Assembly (NCBI GenBank): GCA_023409795.1
Contig: JAEYQX010000267.1
Span: 1-10,604 of the forward strand
DNA length: 10,604 nucleotides
DNA from: Pseudomonadota bacterium
GTDB taxonomy: Bacteria > Pseudomonadota > Alphaproteobacteria > Caulobacterales > Caulobacteraceae
Direction of reading: 5' to 3'
The notes below the pieces were generated by a model. It saw only the letters and a list, made by a program, of their open reading frames with translations, did not search any database and was not told the origin of the DNA. The position numbers and the translations under genes are program-made. Position 1 is the first letter of the stretch; each line of letters starts with the position of its first letter. Shown in pieces: positions 1 to 5,452 of this stretch.

Positions 1-526
1 TGATCACGCCCTCGTTGCCGACCTTCTCCATGGCGCGGGCGATCATCTCGCCGACTTCCAGGTCGCCGTTGGCCGAGATGGTGCCGACCTGGGCGATCTC
101 CGAGTTGTCCGAGACCTTCTTGCACGAGGCCTTGACGTTATCGATGAGCTCGTGGACGGCCTTGTCGATGCCGCGCTTCAGGTCCATCGGGTTCATGCCG
201 GCGGCCACGGCCTTCAGGCCTTCCTGGACGATGGCCTGGGCCACGACGGTGGCGGTGGTGGTGCCGTCACCCGCGTTGTCGTTCGCCTTGGAGGCGACTT
301 CGCGGATCATCTGGGCGCCCATGTTCTCGAAGGCGTCTTCCAGCTCGATTTCCTTGGCCACCGAGACGCCGTCTTTGGTCGAGCGCGGGGCGCCGAAGGA
401 CTTCTGAATCACGACGTTGCGGCCCTTCGGGCCGAGGGTCACCTTGACGGCGTCAGCCAGGACGTTGACGCCCTTCAGCATCTTGTCGCGGGCGTCGGTG
501 TTGAACTTAACGATCTTAGCAGCCAT
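1..526 (-). CDS. groEL: Chaperonin GroEL (60 kDa chaperonin), N-terminal part; truncated by the window edge
   Basis: ATP-dependent chaperonin that forms double seven-membered rings in the cytoplasm and folds client proteins with the GroES lid. About 175 codons are visible: the equatorial domain and the start of the intermediate domain. The protein begins MAAKIVKFNTDARDKML. It shows the nucleotide-binding LGPKGR at residues 31-36, Asp52 in STKDGVSV, and the GDGTTTATV motif at 86-94 with the ATP-contacting Asp87. All match the family at the usual numbering, so the start is secure. An AGGAG ribosome-binding site (complement of 534-538) lies 7 bases before the ATG. groES sits 58 bases upstream on the same strand, the standard groESL order, so the CIRCE-like element and promoter upstream of groES should control both. 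The apical domain and C-terminus lie beyond the left edge. Alphaproteobacteria often carry several groEL copies, and whether this is the main one cannot be told from the window. Confidence 0.98.
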   Translation of the reverse strand, partial: MAAKIVKFNTDARDKMLKGVNVLADAVKVTLGPKGRNVVIQKSFGAPRSTKDGVSVAKEIELEDAFENMGAQMIREVASKANDNAGDGTTTATVVAQAIVQEGLKAVAAGMNPMDLKRGIDKAVHELIDNVKASCKKVSDNSEIAQVGTISANGDLEVGEMIARAMEKVGNEGVI

Positions 527-584
527 GAGCCTGCTCCTATCTAGATATTTTTATTGAAGAATTCGACGACAGATGGGGTGGCGA

Positions 585-872
585 TCAGGCCAGCACGCCC
601 AGGATGTCGGATTCCTTCATGATGATCAGGTCTTCGCCTTCGATCTTCACTTCCGTGCCCGACCACTTGCCGAACCGGATGCGGCCGCCAACGGCGACGT
701 CCAGGGCGACGAACTCGCCATCTTCGTCACGGACGCCCTTGCCGACGGCGATCACTTCGCCTTCCTGCGGCTTTTCCTTGGCCGTGTCAGGGATGATGAT
801 CCCGCCCTTGGTGGTGGTAGCTTCTTCAACGCGCTTGACCAGCACGCGGTCGCCGAGAGGACGAAACGCCAT
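585..872 (-). CDS. groES: Co-chaperonin GroES (10 kDa chaperonin)
   Basis: Heptameric lid of the GroEL chamber, acting in the cytoplasm. The 95-residue protein is full length for the family. It begins MAFRPLGDRVLVKRVEEA and carries the mobile-loop segment TTKGGIIIPDTAKEKP that contacts GroEL, then the GEVIAVGKG and GEDLIIMKESDILGV strands typical of the GroES beta barrel. The ATG at 872 is preferred over an in-frame TTG at 887, because a GGGAG ribosome-binding site (complement of 881-885) lies 8 bases before the ATG and the family starts at this Met. groEL follows after 58 bases that contain no evident terminator, so the two form one operon. Regulation is probably by heat shock and HrcA, given the CIRCE-like inverted repeat at 921-947 in the leader. 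Confidence 0.98.
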   Translation of the reverse strand: MAFRPLGDRVLVKRVEEATTTKGGIIIPDTAKEKPQEGEVIAVGKGVRDEDGEFVALDVAVGGRIRFGKWSGTEVKIEGEDLIIMKESDILGVLA

Positions 873-920
873 CTGATGATCTCCCAATAGATATCAATTC
901 TAGCCTCGGGCCGACCCGCT

Positions 921-947
921 TTGGCAGTCGCCGCACCCGAGTGCTAA
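921..947 (-). promoter_or_regulatory. CIRCE-like operator (HrcA site) in the groES leader, one arm degenerate
   Basis: Read toward groES, the sequence is TTAGCACTC, a 9-base spacer, then GACTGCCAA. The CIRCE consensus is TTAGCACTC-N9-GAGTGCTAA, bound by the repressor HrcA. The first arm (939-947) is a perfect match; the second (921-929) matches at 7 of 9 positions, and the spacer is exactly 9. The site lies 48 bases before the groES ATG and just downstream of a candidate promoter, the usual place for CIRCE in groESL operons. The identification is direct from sequence. Whether the degenerate arm weakens repression is inference. Confidence 0.85.
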
Positions 948-955
948 CGGGCGGG

Positions 956-985
956 GAGTTAGGCACCATGGTGGCAGGGGTCAAG
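956..985 (-). promoter_or_regulatory. Candidate groESL promoter
   Basis: Read toward groES, CTTGACC (complement of 979-985) offers a -35 element. After a 17-base spacer comes TAACTC (complement of 956-961), a poor -10 by sigma-70 standards. The CTTG core also suits an RpoH (sigma-32) -35, as expected for groESL in alphaproteobacteria. A start point about 7 bases further on would place the CIRCE-like repeat within the first 30 bases of the transcript, which is consistent. The -10 match is weak, so the sigma factor and exact start are uncertain. Confidence 0.4.
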
Positions 986-1041
986 GCGAGGCCACGCGAA
1001 ATTTTCGCGCAGATGACTGGAAAATGAACGGGCTCCCCCGA

Positions 1042-1057
1042 CCCTGTTCAGACAGGG
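1042..1057. repeat. Short perfect inverted repeat upstream of the glycine-zipper gene
   Basis: CCCTGT, a TCAG loop, then ACAGGG: a perfect 6-base palindrome lying 51 bases before the start codon at 1108, within the 235-base divergent region between groES and that gene. It has no T tract, so it is not an intrinsic terminator. It could be an operator or a leader hairpin. No regulator is assigned. I see no convincing sigma-70 promoter for the downstream gene in this stretch. Confidence 0.4.
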
Positions 1058-1107
1058 CGGACTAAAAGGGACACAACGGATCAACCGGCTTTCGAAAGGA
1101 GCCCGCC

Positions 1108-1548
1108 ATGAAGACCATGTCAAAGATCGGTGTCGGCGCTGTCGCCCTGACGATGCTGGCCTCTACCCCCGCTGCGGCCCAGTCCTATCGCGACTACCGC
1201 GACCGTGACGATTCCGGCCGTGATGCCGTCCTGGGCGCCGTCGTCGGCGGCCTGGCCGGTGCCATCATCGGCCAGGGTGACGGTCGCTATGTGGCCGGTG
1301 GTGCCCTGGCCGGCGCCGCCCTGGGTGCCGCTGCGAGCAGCAACGACAACAACTGCGACTATTACCGCGGTGGCCGCTGCTATCGTAACCAGGGCCACTG
1401 GGAGCGCGAGCACGGCATCAACAGCCGCGACTACTACCGCAATGATGGCCGCTATTACCGCGATGGCCGCTACTGGCGTAACCATGGCGAATGGCGCAGC
1501 TACCAGAACCGCCGCGACCGCGACTATCGCTACGACCGTCGCTGGTAA
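1108..1548 (+). CDS. Exported glycine-zipper protein with a Tyr/Arg-rich C-terminal tail
   Basis: Small 146-residue envelope protein of unknown function. Residues 1-24 form a signal peptide: a basic start, a hydrophobic stretch and a likely cleavage in STPAAA|QS. Residues 43-77 are a glycine-zipper double membrane-type segment (VLGAVVGGLAGAIIG, then GGALAGAALGAAA) separated by a short GDGRYV turn, like the Rick_17kDa_Anti/glycine-zipper 2TM families. From residue 83 on the protein is very rich in Tyr, Arg, Asp and Gly, with repeats such as DYYRNDGRYYRDGRYW and two cysteines (83, 91). AAAGGAG at 1095-1101 lies 6 bases before the ATG at 1108, which supports that start over the ATG at 1117. The gene stands alone on its strand, closed by the strong terminator at 1575-1604. 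Insertion in or association with the outer membrane or periplasm is inferred. No specific function can be assigned. Confidence 0.88.
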   Translation: MKTMSKIGVGAVALTMLASTPAAAQSYRDYRDRDDSGRDAVLGAVVGGLAGAIIGQGDGRYVAGGALAGAALGAAASSNDNNCDYYRGGRCYRNQGHWEREHGINSRDYYRNDGRYYRDGRYWRNHGEWRSYQNRRDRDYRYDRRW

Positions 1549-1574
1549 GGTGTCTGACCCCGAGTGAACAGACC

Positions 1575-1604
1575 AAGGCCCGGTGTTTCCACCGGGCCTT
1601 TTTT
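1575..1604 (+). terminator. Strong intrinsic terminator after the glycine-zipper gene
   Basis: An 11-base perfect stem (AAGGCCCGGTG pairing with CACCGGGCCTT) closes a TTTC loop and is followed by four more T, giving six T in a row. It begins 26 bases after the stop codon at 1548. Read leftward, the same hairpin lies 20 bases beyond the HAD gene's stop. On that strand no T tract follows the stem beyond its own TT, so leftward termination would be weaker. Confidence 0.93.
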
Positions 1605-1623
1605 CTGGCCCTGGCCCGGTCCG

Positions 1624-2478
1624 TCAGTCGGCGGGCATCCGGCCATAGTTGACGGCGATGCGGCCGATCAGGCCCTTGACGATCAGGTCGACCGGGGTGC
1701 CCTCGCGGTAGTCGCCCTCGGCGACGAAGTTGACCCGGTCCTCGGAGATCAGGCGGTGGATCTTGTTGTGGTCGCGCGGGGTGTTGTCGGGATCATAGAC
1801 GGCGATCGAGAAGCCGCCCTTGGTGTGCATCATCTTCATGGTCGGCACATCGGTGTCGCCATCGCCCAGAAAGATCATCCGGTCAAAGGGGATGGGGCGC
1901 TCGTCATCGGGGATGAAGCGGTTGATGCGCTCGTCCTCCCAGTGGTTGTGCACGCCCTTGTTGATGCGGAACAGGTACTGGGTCTTGGTCGTGTAGTTGA
2001 CGCCCACGGCGGGCCAGACGGCCACGTCGTTGTCGTCATAGGCATACTTGGACGCAAAGACGTGGGTGAAGGCATCGGCGATGGGGCAGCCGTGGATCAT
2101 CTCCTCCAGGCCGGCCGAGATGATGTAGTGCTCGATCTCCAGCCCGAACTGGGCCCCGAAGGCGTTCATCCGGTCGAACCAGGAACGGTCCCGCAGGCCC
2201 TCGAACAGGGCCACGTCGCGGCCGTGGTCGCGCAGGGTCTGGCGCGTCACGGGGGCCCCCTGCTCGCGCGCGGCCAGCAGCATCATCTGCATATACATCA
2301 GGATGCCGTCGCCATCGGCGGCAATCGTCCGTGGACGGACTGTCTCGTTCCAGAACTGGGCAGGCGTCATCCCAATCGAGGGGATGAAGCTGACCTCCTG
2401 CATATTGCCCCGCGCCAGGGTGCCATCGAAATCATAGATGATGGCGGTCTTGAGCAGGGGACGGGGGGTGTCAGCCAT
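1624..2478 (-). CDS. HAD-superfamily hydrolase (phosphatase-like), linked to divL
   Basis: Probably a cytoplasmic Mg2+-dependent phosphohydrolase of the haloacid dehalogenase superfamily, 284 residues. Motif I is IIYDFDGTLA, with the nucleophile Asp16 and general acid Asp18. A motif II serine is plausible at IISAG (Ser121), a motif III lysine at Lys165 or Lys174, and motif IV is GDGDTD at 205-210 with the metal-binding acids. The roughly 100 residues between motifs I and II would form a helical C1-type cap that sets the substrate. No signal peptide is present. The start at 2478 has TTCCT (AGGAA on the coding strand) 6 bases upstream. The gene lies 51 bases downstream of divL on the same strand with no good terminator between, so co-transcription is likely. 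The substrate is unknown, and a link to cell-cycle signalling is only suggested by position. Confidence 0.9.
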   Translation of the reverse strand: MADTPRPLLKTAIIYDFDGTLARGNMQEVSFIPSIGMTPAQFWNETVRPRTIAADGDGILMYMQMMLLAAREQGAPVTRQTLRDHGRDVALFEGLRDRSWFDRMNAFGAQFGLEIEHYIISAGLEEMIHGCPIADAFTHVFASKYAYDDNDVAVWPAVGVNYTTKTQYLFRINKGVHNHWEDERINRFIPDDERPIPFDRMIFLGDGDTDVPTMKMMHTKGGFSIAVYDPDNTPRDHNKIHRLISEDRVNFVAEGDYREGTPVDLIVKGLIGRIAVNYGRMPAD

Positions 2479-2529
2479 GGAGGGTTCCTGTTTTCAGAAC
2501 CCGCCCCATACCAGAAAAACAGGCCAAAT

Positions 2530-4857
2530 TCAGCCCACGGGCCCCTCGACCAACCCCAGTTCGGGCGCAGCCGCCTTGTCGGCGGCGCGGTTCGGCAGGT
2601 GCAGGATGAAGCTGGCCCCCTTGCCCGGCTCTGACTGGACCTCGGCCCAGCCCCCGTGCAGCTCGACCAGGGCCTTGACCAGGGCCAGGGCCACGCCGGG
2701 GCCGCCACGCTCGCGCCGGACAAAGCGGTCAAAGACGTGGGCCTGCAGGTGATAGGGGATGCCGCGGCCGGTATCCTCGACCCGCAGCCGGGTCTCGCTG
2801 ATGCCCATTTCCGCGACCAGCCGGACCTGGCCGCCATCCGACACGGCACGGGCGGCGTTCTCCAGCAGGTGGTCCAGGGCCTGGGCGACGCGGCGGCCAT
2901 CGGCGCGAAGCGGGCGGGTGGCGCGGTCATGCTCGACCACCAGGGTCGCGCCGCGCCCCTCGATCCGGCTGCGGATCCGCTCGGCGCTGGCGTCCAGCAG
3001 GTCGTTGATCCAGACGTCGCCCAGCACCAGCTCCATCTCACCCGCGTCGATCTGGGCCATGTCCAGGACGTCGTCGATGGACCGGGCCAGCTGGCTGGCG
3101 GCCACGCGGATGGCCCCGGCGTGCTGGCGGCTGCGCTCGGGCAGGTTGCCCATGGCCTCCAGCAGCTCCGAATAGCCGACGATGGTCGTCAGCGGCGTGC
3201 GCAGCTCATAGGAAACGCTACCGACGAACTCGCGCTTCAGAGCCTGGCTTTCGGCCAGGGCCGCCTCCTTGGCGGACAGGGCCTGTTCCAGCTCGCGGCG
3301 GGCGGTGACGTCCGAGAAGGCCACCAGGGTCGCGCCATCGGGCAGGGGGCGGGTCTGCCAGGACAGGACCCGGCCGTCGGTGGTGCGTGCCTCGCCCGAG
3401 ATCGGCACCCGGCTTTCGGGATCGGGGTCGGCCACCCGTGCCTTGAGCCCCAGCCAGACCGAGGCATCGGGCAGGATCGGCTGGCAAAGCTGGGCGATGG
3501 CGTCAAAGCCGCTGGCCTCGCGCAGGCGCGGGCTGGACAGGCCCCACAGGGTCTCGAACGCCTCGTTGTGCAGGCGCAGGCGGCTGTCAGAGCCGAACAC
3601 GGCCACGGCATCGTTCAGCTTGTCCAGGGTCGCCGTCTGGACCTGAATCTGGGCGTTGTAGCGGCTGCGCAGCTCCAGCTCGCCGGTGATGTCCGAGAAG
3701 ATCAGCAGGATGCCGCCCAGCGGGTGGGGCTGGCGCACGACGCGCAGGGTGCGCCCGTCGGGCAGAGACCAGCTGTCGTCGGGCGAGGCCTCGGCGGCGC
3801 CATAGAAGTCCAGCTCGCGCGCCTTCCAGCCGGCATAGTCGACCACCTCGGGCAGCTGGCGGCGCTGGCGCAGGCGGTCCAGCAGCTCGGCATGGGTCGG
3901 GCGCTCGTCCAGCCAGGCCGGGTCGACGTTGAACAGGGACTGGAAGGCCGTGTTGTGGAAGGCCAGGCGCTTGGACGGGCCAAAGATGGCCACGGCATCG
4001 GCCAGGTGGTTCAGGGTCTCGTCGTGGGCCTCGACGTGGCGGCGCAGGTTGTCGCGCGTCTCCTCGGCCTCGGTCATGTCCAGGGCAAAGGCGATGACGG
4101 CCCCGCGCCCCCCCGCCAGGGGCTCGGCCACGATGCGCCAGGCCTTGCGCCCGCCCTCGGCAGCGACCCAGCGGAAGCCTTCCTGGCGCTGGTTGAGGCG
4201 CGAGGCCTCGGCCACCAGGTTGTCGGCCCCGCGATCGAAGCTGATGCCGGCGGCGCGCGCCTCGGCCAGGGTGGCGGCGCGGGTCTCGTTCAGCCAGGCG
4301 CGGTTGGCCCAGATCAGCTGGCCCATGCCATTGGTGACCCAGGTCGGGGTGGGGGAGACCTCGGCCAGGGCACCCAGGCCCACGTCCGAGCCAGCCTCGG
4401 CTCCGGTCAGGCGCGCCAGGCGCAGCCAGGCCGATCCCGCCAGGGCCCGGCCCTCCAGCGCCCATTCGCCCTCGGGCGAGGGCAGCAGGCTGTCGAAGGC
4501 TTCGCCGCGCCGGACCAGGCTGTCCATCTGGGCCGCATGGCCGCGCCGGATCACCTCGACCAGGTGGCGGCCGGCCTCGTCCTCGCTGCGACCGGGGGCC
4601 AGCAGGGCCAGGATCCCGTCGCCGGCAAAGCAGCGCTCGAACTCGCCCTCGGGGCTGAGGGCGATGCGGACGTCCTCGAAGGCGCTGAGGGCCCCCTCGC
4701 CCACCGCGACACGCGCCATCAGACCGGCCAGGGTGTCATCCAGGGCCAGCTCGCGCTGGTCCAGCCGGGCGCGCAGGCGCCAGGCCCAGGCGCTGACGGC
4801 CAGGGCCAGGCCGGCTGCCCCGGCTGTGGCTACATAGGCGATATCGGCCTCGGCCAT
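2530..4857 (-). CDS. divL: DivL-type cell-cycle pseudo-histidine kinase with tyrosine at the phospho-acceptor site
   Basis: Membrane-anchored PAS-domain protein of 775 residues that in Caulobacter binds phosphorylated DivK and controls the CckA kinase, and so CtrA activity and asymmetric division. Seen here: one N-terminal membrane segment (about 6-26), a short coiled linker, then about four PAS-like modules near 55-150, 165-265, 283-395 and 407-520. The DHp helix pair (540-608) has the H-box SVSYELRTPL with Tyr550 where histidine kinases have His. The ATPase domain (615-757) has an N-box with Asn667, a G1 box EDTGRGIP with Asp695, and a G2 box GGPGVALAL. The Tyr codon is TAT at 3208-3210. 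C. crescentus DivL is known for Tyr550 and a similar length (769 residues), so the identification is strong. The start ATG at 4857 has a purine-rich GGGGAG only 3 bases away, an unusually close site. A HAD gene follows 51 bases downstream. The promoter region is shared with a divergent metallopeptidase gene. Confidence 0.93.
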   Translation of the reverse strand: MAEADIAYVATAGAAGLALAVSAWAWRLRARLDQRELALDDTLAGLMARVAVGEGALSAFEDVRIALSPEGEFERCFAGDGILALLAPGRSEDEAGRHLVEVIRRGHAAQMDSLVRRGEAFDSLLPSPEGEWALEGRALAGSAWLRLARLTGAEAGSDVGLGALAEVSPTPTWVTNGMGQLIWANRAWLNETRAATLAEARAAGISFDRGADNLVAEASRLNQRQEGFRWVAAEGGRKAWRIVAEPLAGGRGAVIAFALDMTEAEETRDNLRRHVEAHDETLNHLADAVAIFGPSKRLAFHNTAFQSLFNVDPAWLDERPTHAELLDRLRQRRQLPEVVDYAGWKARELDFYGAAEASPDDSWSLPDGRTLRVVRQPHPLGGILLIFSDITGELELRSRYNAQIQVQTATLDKLNDAVAVFGSDSRLRLHNEAFETLWGLSSPRLREASGFDAIAQLCQPILPDASVWLGLKARVADPDPESRVPISGEARTTDGRVLSWQTRPLPDGATLVAFSDVTARRELEQALSAKEAALAESQALKREFVGSVSYELRTPLTTIVGYSELLEAMGNLPERSRQHAGAIRVAASQLARSIDDVLDMAQIDAGEMELVLGDVWINDLLDASAERIRSRIEGRGATLVVEHDRATRPLRADGRRVAQALDHLLENAARAVSDGGQVRLVAEMGISETRLRVEDTGRGIPYHLQAHVFDRFVRRERGGPGVALALVKALVELHGGWAEVQSEPGKGASFILHLPNRAADKAAAPELGLVEGPVG

Positions 4858-4924
4858 GCTCTCCCCAGAGACGCCCCGTTCACCGCCGGGCCGCAGACAC
4901 CAGGTCCCGGGCCCGTCGAAATGG

Positions 4925-4942
4925 TTGATTCGCGTTTACCAT
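4925..4942. promoter_or_regulatory. CtrA-like motif overlapping a GANTC (CcrM) site in the divL divergent promoter region
   Basis: The plus strand reads TTGA, seven bases, then TTACCAT, near the CtrA consensus TTAA-N7-TTAA(CCAT), with one mismatch in each TTAA half. GATTC at 4927-4931, a GANTC site methylated by CcrM in Caulobacterales, overlaps the left half. The motif is 68 bases before the divL ATG and 76 before the metallopeptidase ATG, inside the 160-base divergent gap 4858-5017. I see no convincing sigma-70 -35/-10 pair for either gene there. The sequence match is direct; binding and regulation are inference. Confidence 0.35.
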
Positions 4943-5017
4943 ACCCTGATTGTGCCGATTGCGAATGCGGCTTTGCAGCCAATTGCGCCGCCGGGGCAGG
5001 CGGGCGATACCGGCGGC

Positions 5018-5428
5018 ATGACTGATGCCTGGCAAGACCAAACCGCCCCGTCCCTGGATGATTTTGCGCGCCTGGGCGAGGCCGCCTTTGCCGCCCTGCC
5101 CGACCTGTTCCGCCAGGCGGCGGGGGATGTGGTCATCCGCGTCGATGATTTCGCCGACGAGGAGACCCTGCGCGACCTGGGGATCGAGGACCCGTTCGAG
5201 CTGACCGGCCTCTATTACGGCTTCCACATCGGCGAGCGGGACGCCATGGGGCCGGCGGCCGAGCCGTCGCGCATCTTCCTCTATCGCCGGCCGATCCTGG
5301 ACGAATGGTGCGAGCGTGGCGATGTGGGACTGAGCGAGATCATCACCCACGTCCTGATCCACGAGATCGGCCATCACCTGGGACTGGATGATGACCAGAT
5401 CCACGCCATCGAGGACGCGGCCGACTGA
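5018..5428 (+). CDS. Small zincin-like metallopeptidase family protein (DUF1025/PF06262 type)
   Basis: A 136-residue protein of the minimal zincin-like family, presumably a cytoplasmic zinc protein. The substrate is unknown. The C-terminal part holds the zinc motif HEIGHHLGLDD at 115-125, in the pattern HExxHxxGxxD: His115, catalytic Glu116, His119 and a probable third ligand, Asp125. Upstream is the family-type segment LTGLYYGFHIGERD, then RIFLYRRPILDEW. There is no signal peptide. The ATG at 5018 is chosen because family homology begins just after it. A longer frame opens at 4856, but its first 54 residues look like translated intergenic DNA and it would start inside the divL start region. 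No strong ribosome-binding site precedes 5018, so translation may be weak or the transcript nearly leaderless. The gene is divergent from divL and convergent with rsmB, whose stop is 24 bases beyond its own. Proteolytic activity is not shown for most family members. Confidence 0.87.
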   Translation: MTDAWQDQTAPSLDDFARLGEAAFAALPDLFRQAAGDVVIRVDDFADEETLRDLGIEDPFELTGLYYGFHIGERDAMGPAAEPSRIFLYRRPILDEWCERGDVGLSEIITHVLIHEIGHHLGLDDDQIHAIEDAAD

Positions 5429-5452
5429 GGCCCGCCTCCTCCCTGGGGCCCG

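Noticed and set aside
1019..1048. Possible ECF/EcfG-type promoter (GGAAC ... GTT) before the glycine-zipper gene
   Set aside because: The best alignment is TGAAC-N15-TGTT, with mismatches in both boxes and non-ideal spacing; too weak to call.
2479..2529. Possible terminator between divL and the HAD gene (T5 tract on the coding strand)
   Set aside because: The T tract is preceded only by short, poor GGCC pairings, with no stable stem directly upstream, so termination is unlikely.
1564..2634. Plus-strand open frame opposite the HAD hydrolase
   Set aside because: It would begin inside the terminator region and run antisense to a gene with complete HAD motifs; no ribosome-binding site or recognisable domain.
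4856..5017. 54-residue N-terminal extension of the metallopeptidase
   Set aside because: The extension begins overlapping the divL start codon on the other strand, is Pro/Gly-rich without signal-peptide or domain character, and family homology begins only near the ATG at 5018.
2656..5025. A very long open frame (789 codons) on the plus strand opposite divL
   Set aside because: It lies exactly antisense to divL, is rich in Gly, Ala, Gln and Val with no recognisable motif, and arises from the lack of stop codons in GC-rich antisense DNA. divL itself has clear domains.
5429..5452. GGCCC/GGGCC pairing between the convergent metallopeptidase and rsmB stops as a bidirectional terminator
   Set aside because: Only a 5-base stem with a 12-base loop and no T tract on either strand; not distinguishable from chance in GC-rich DNA.
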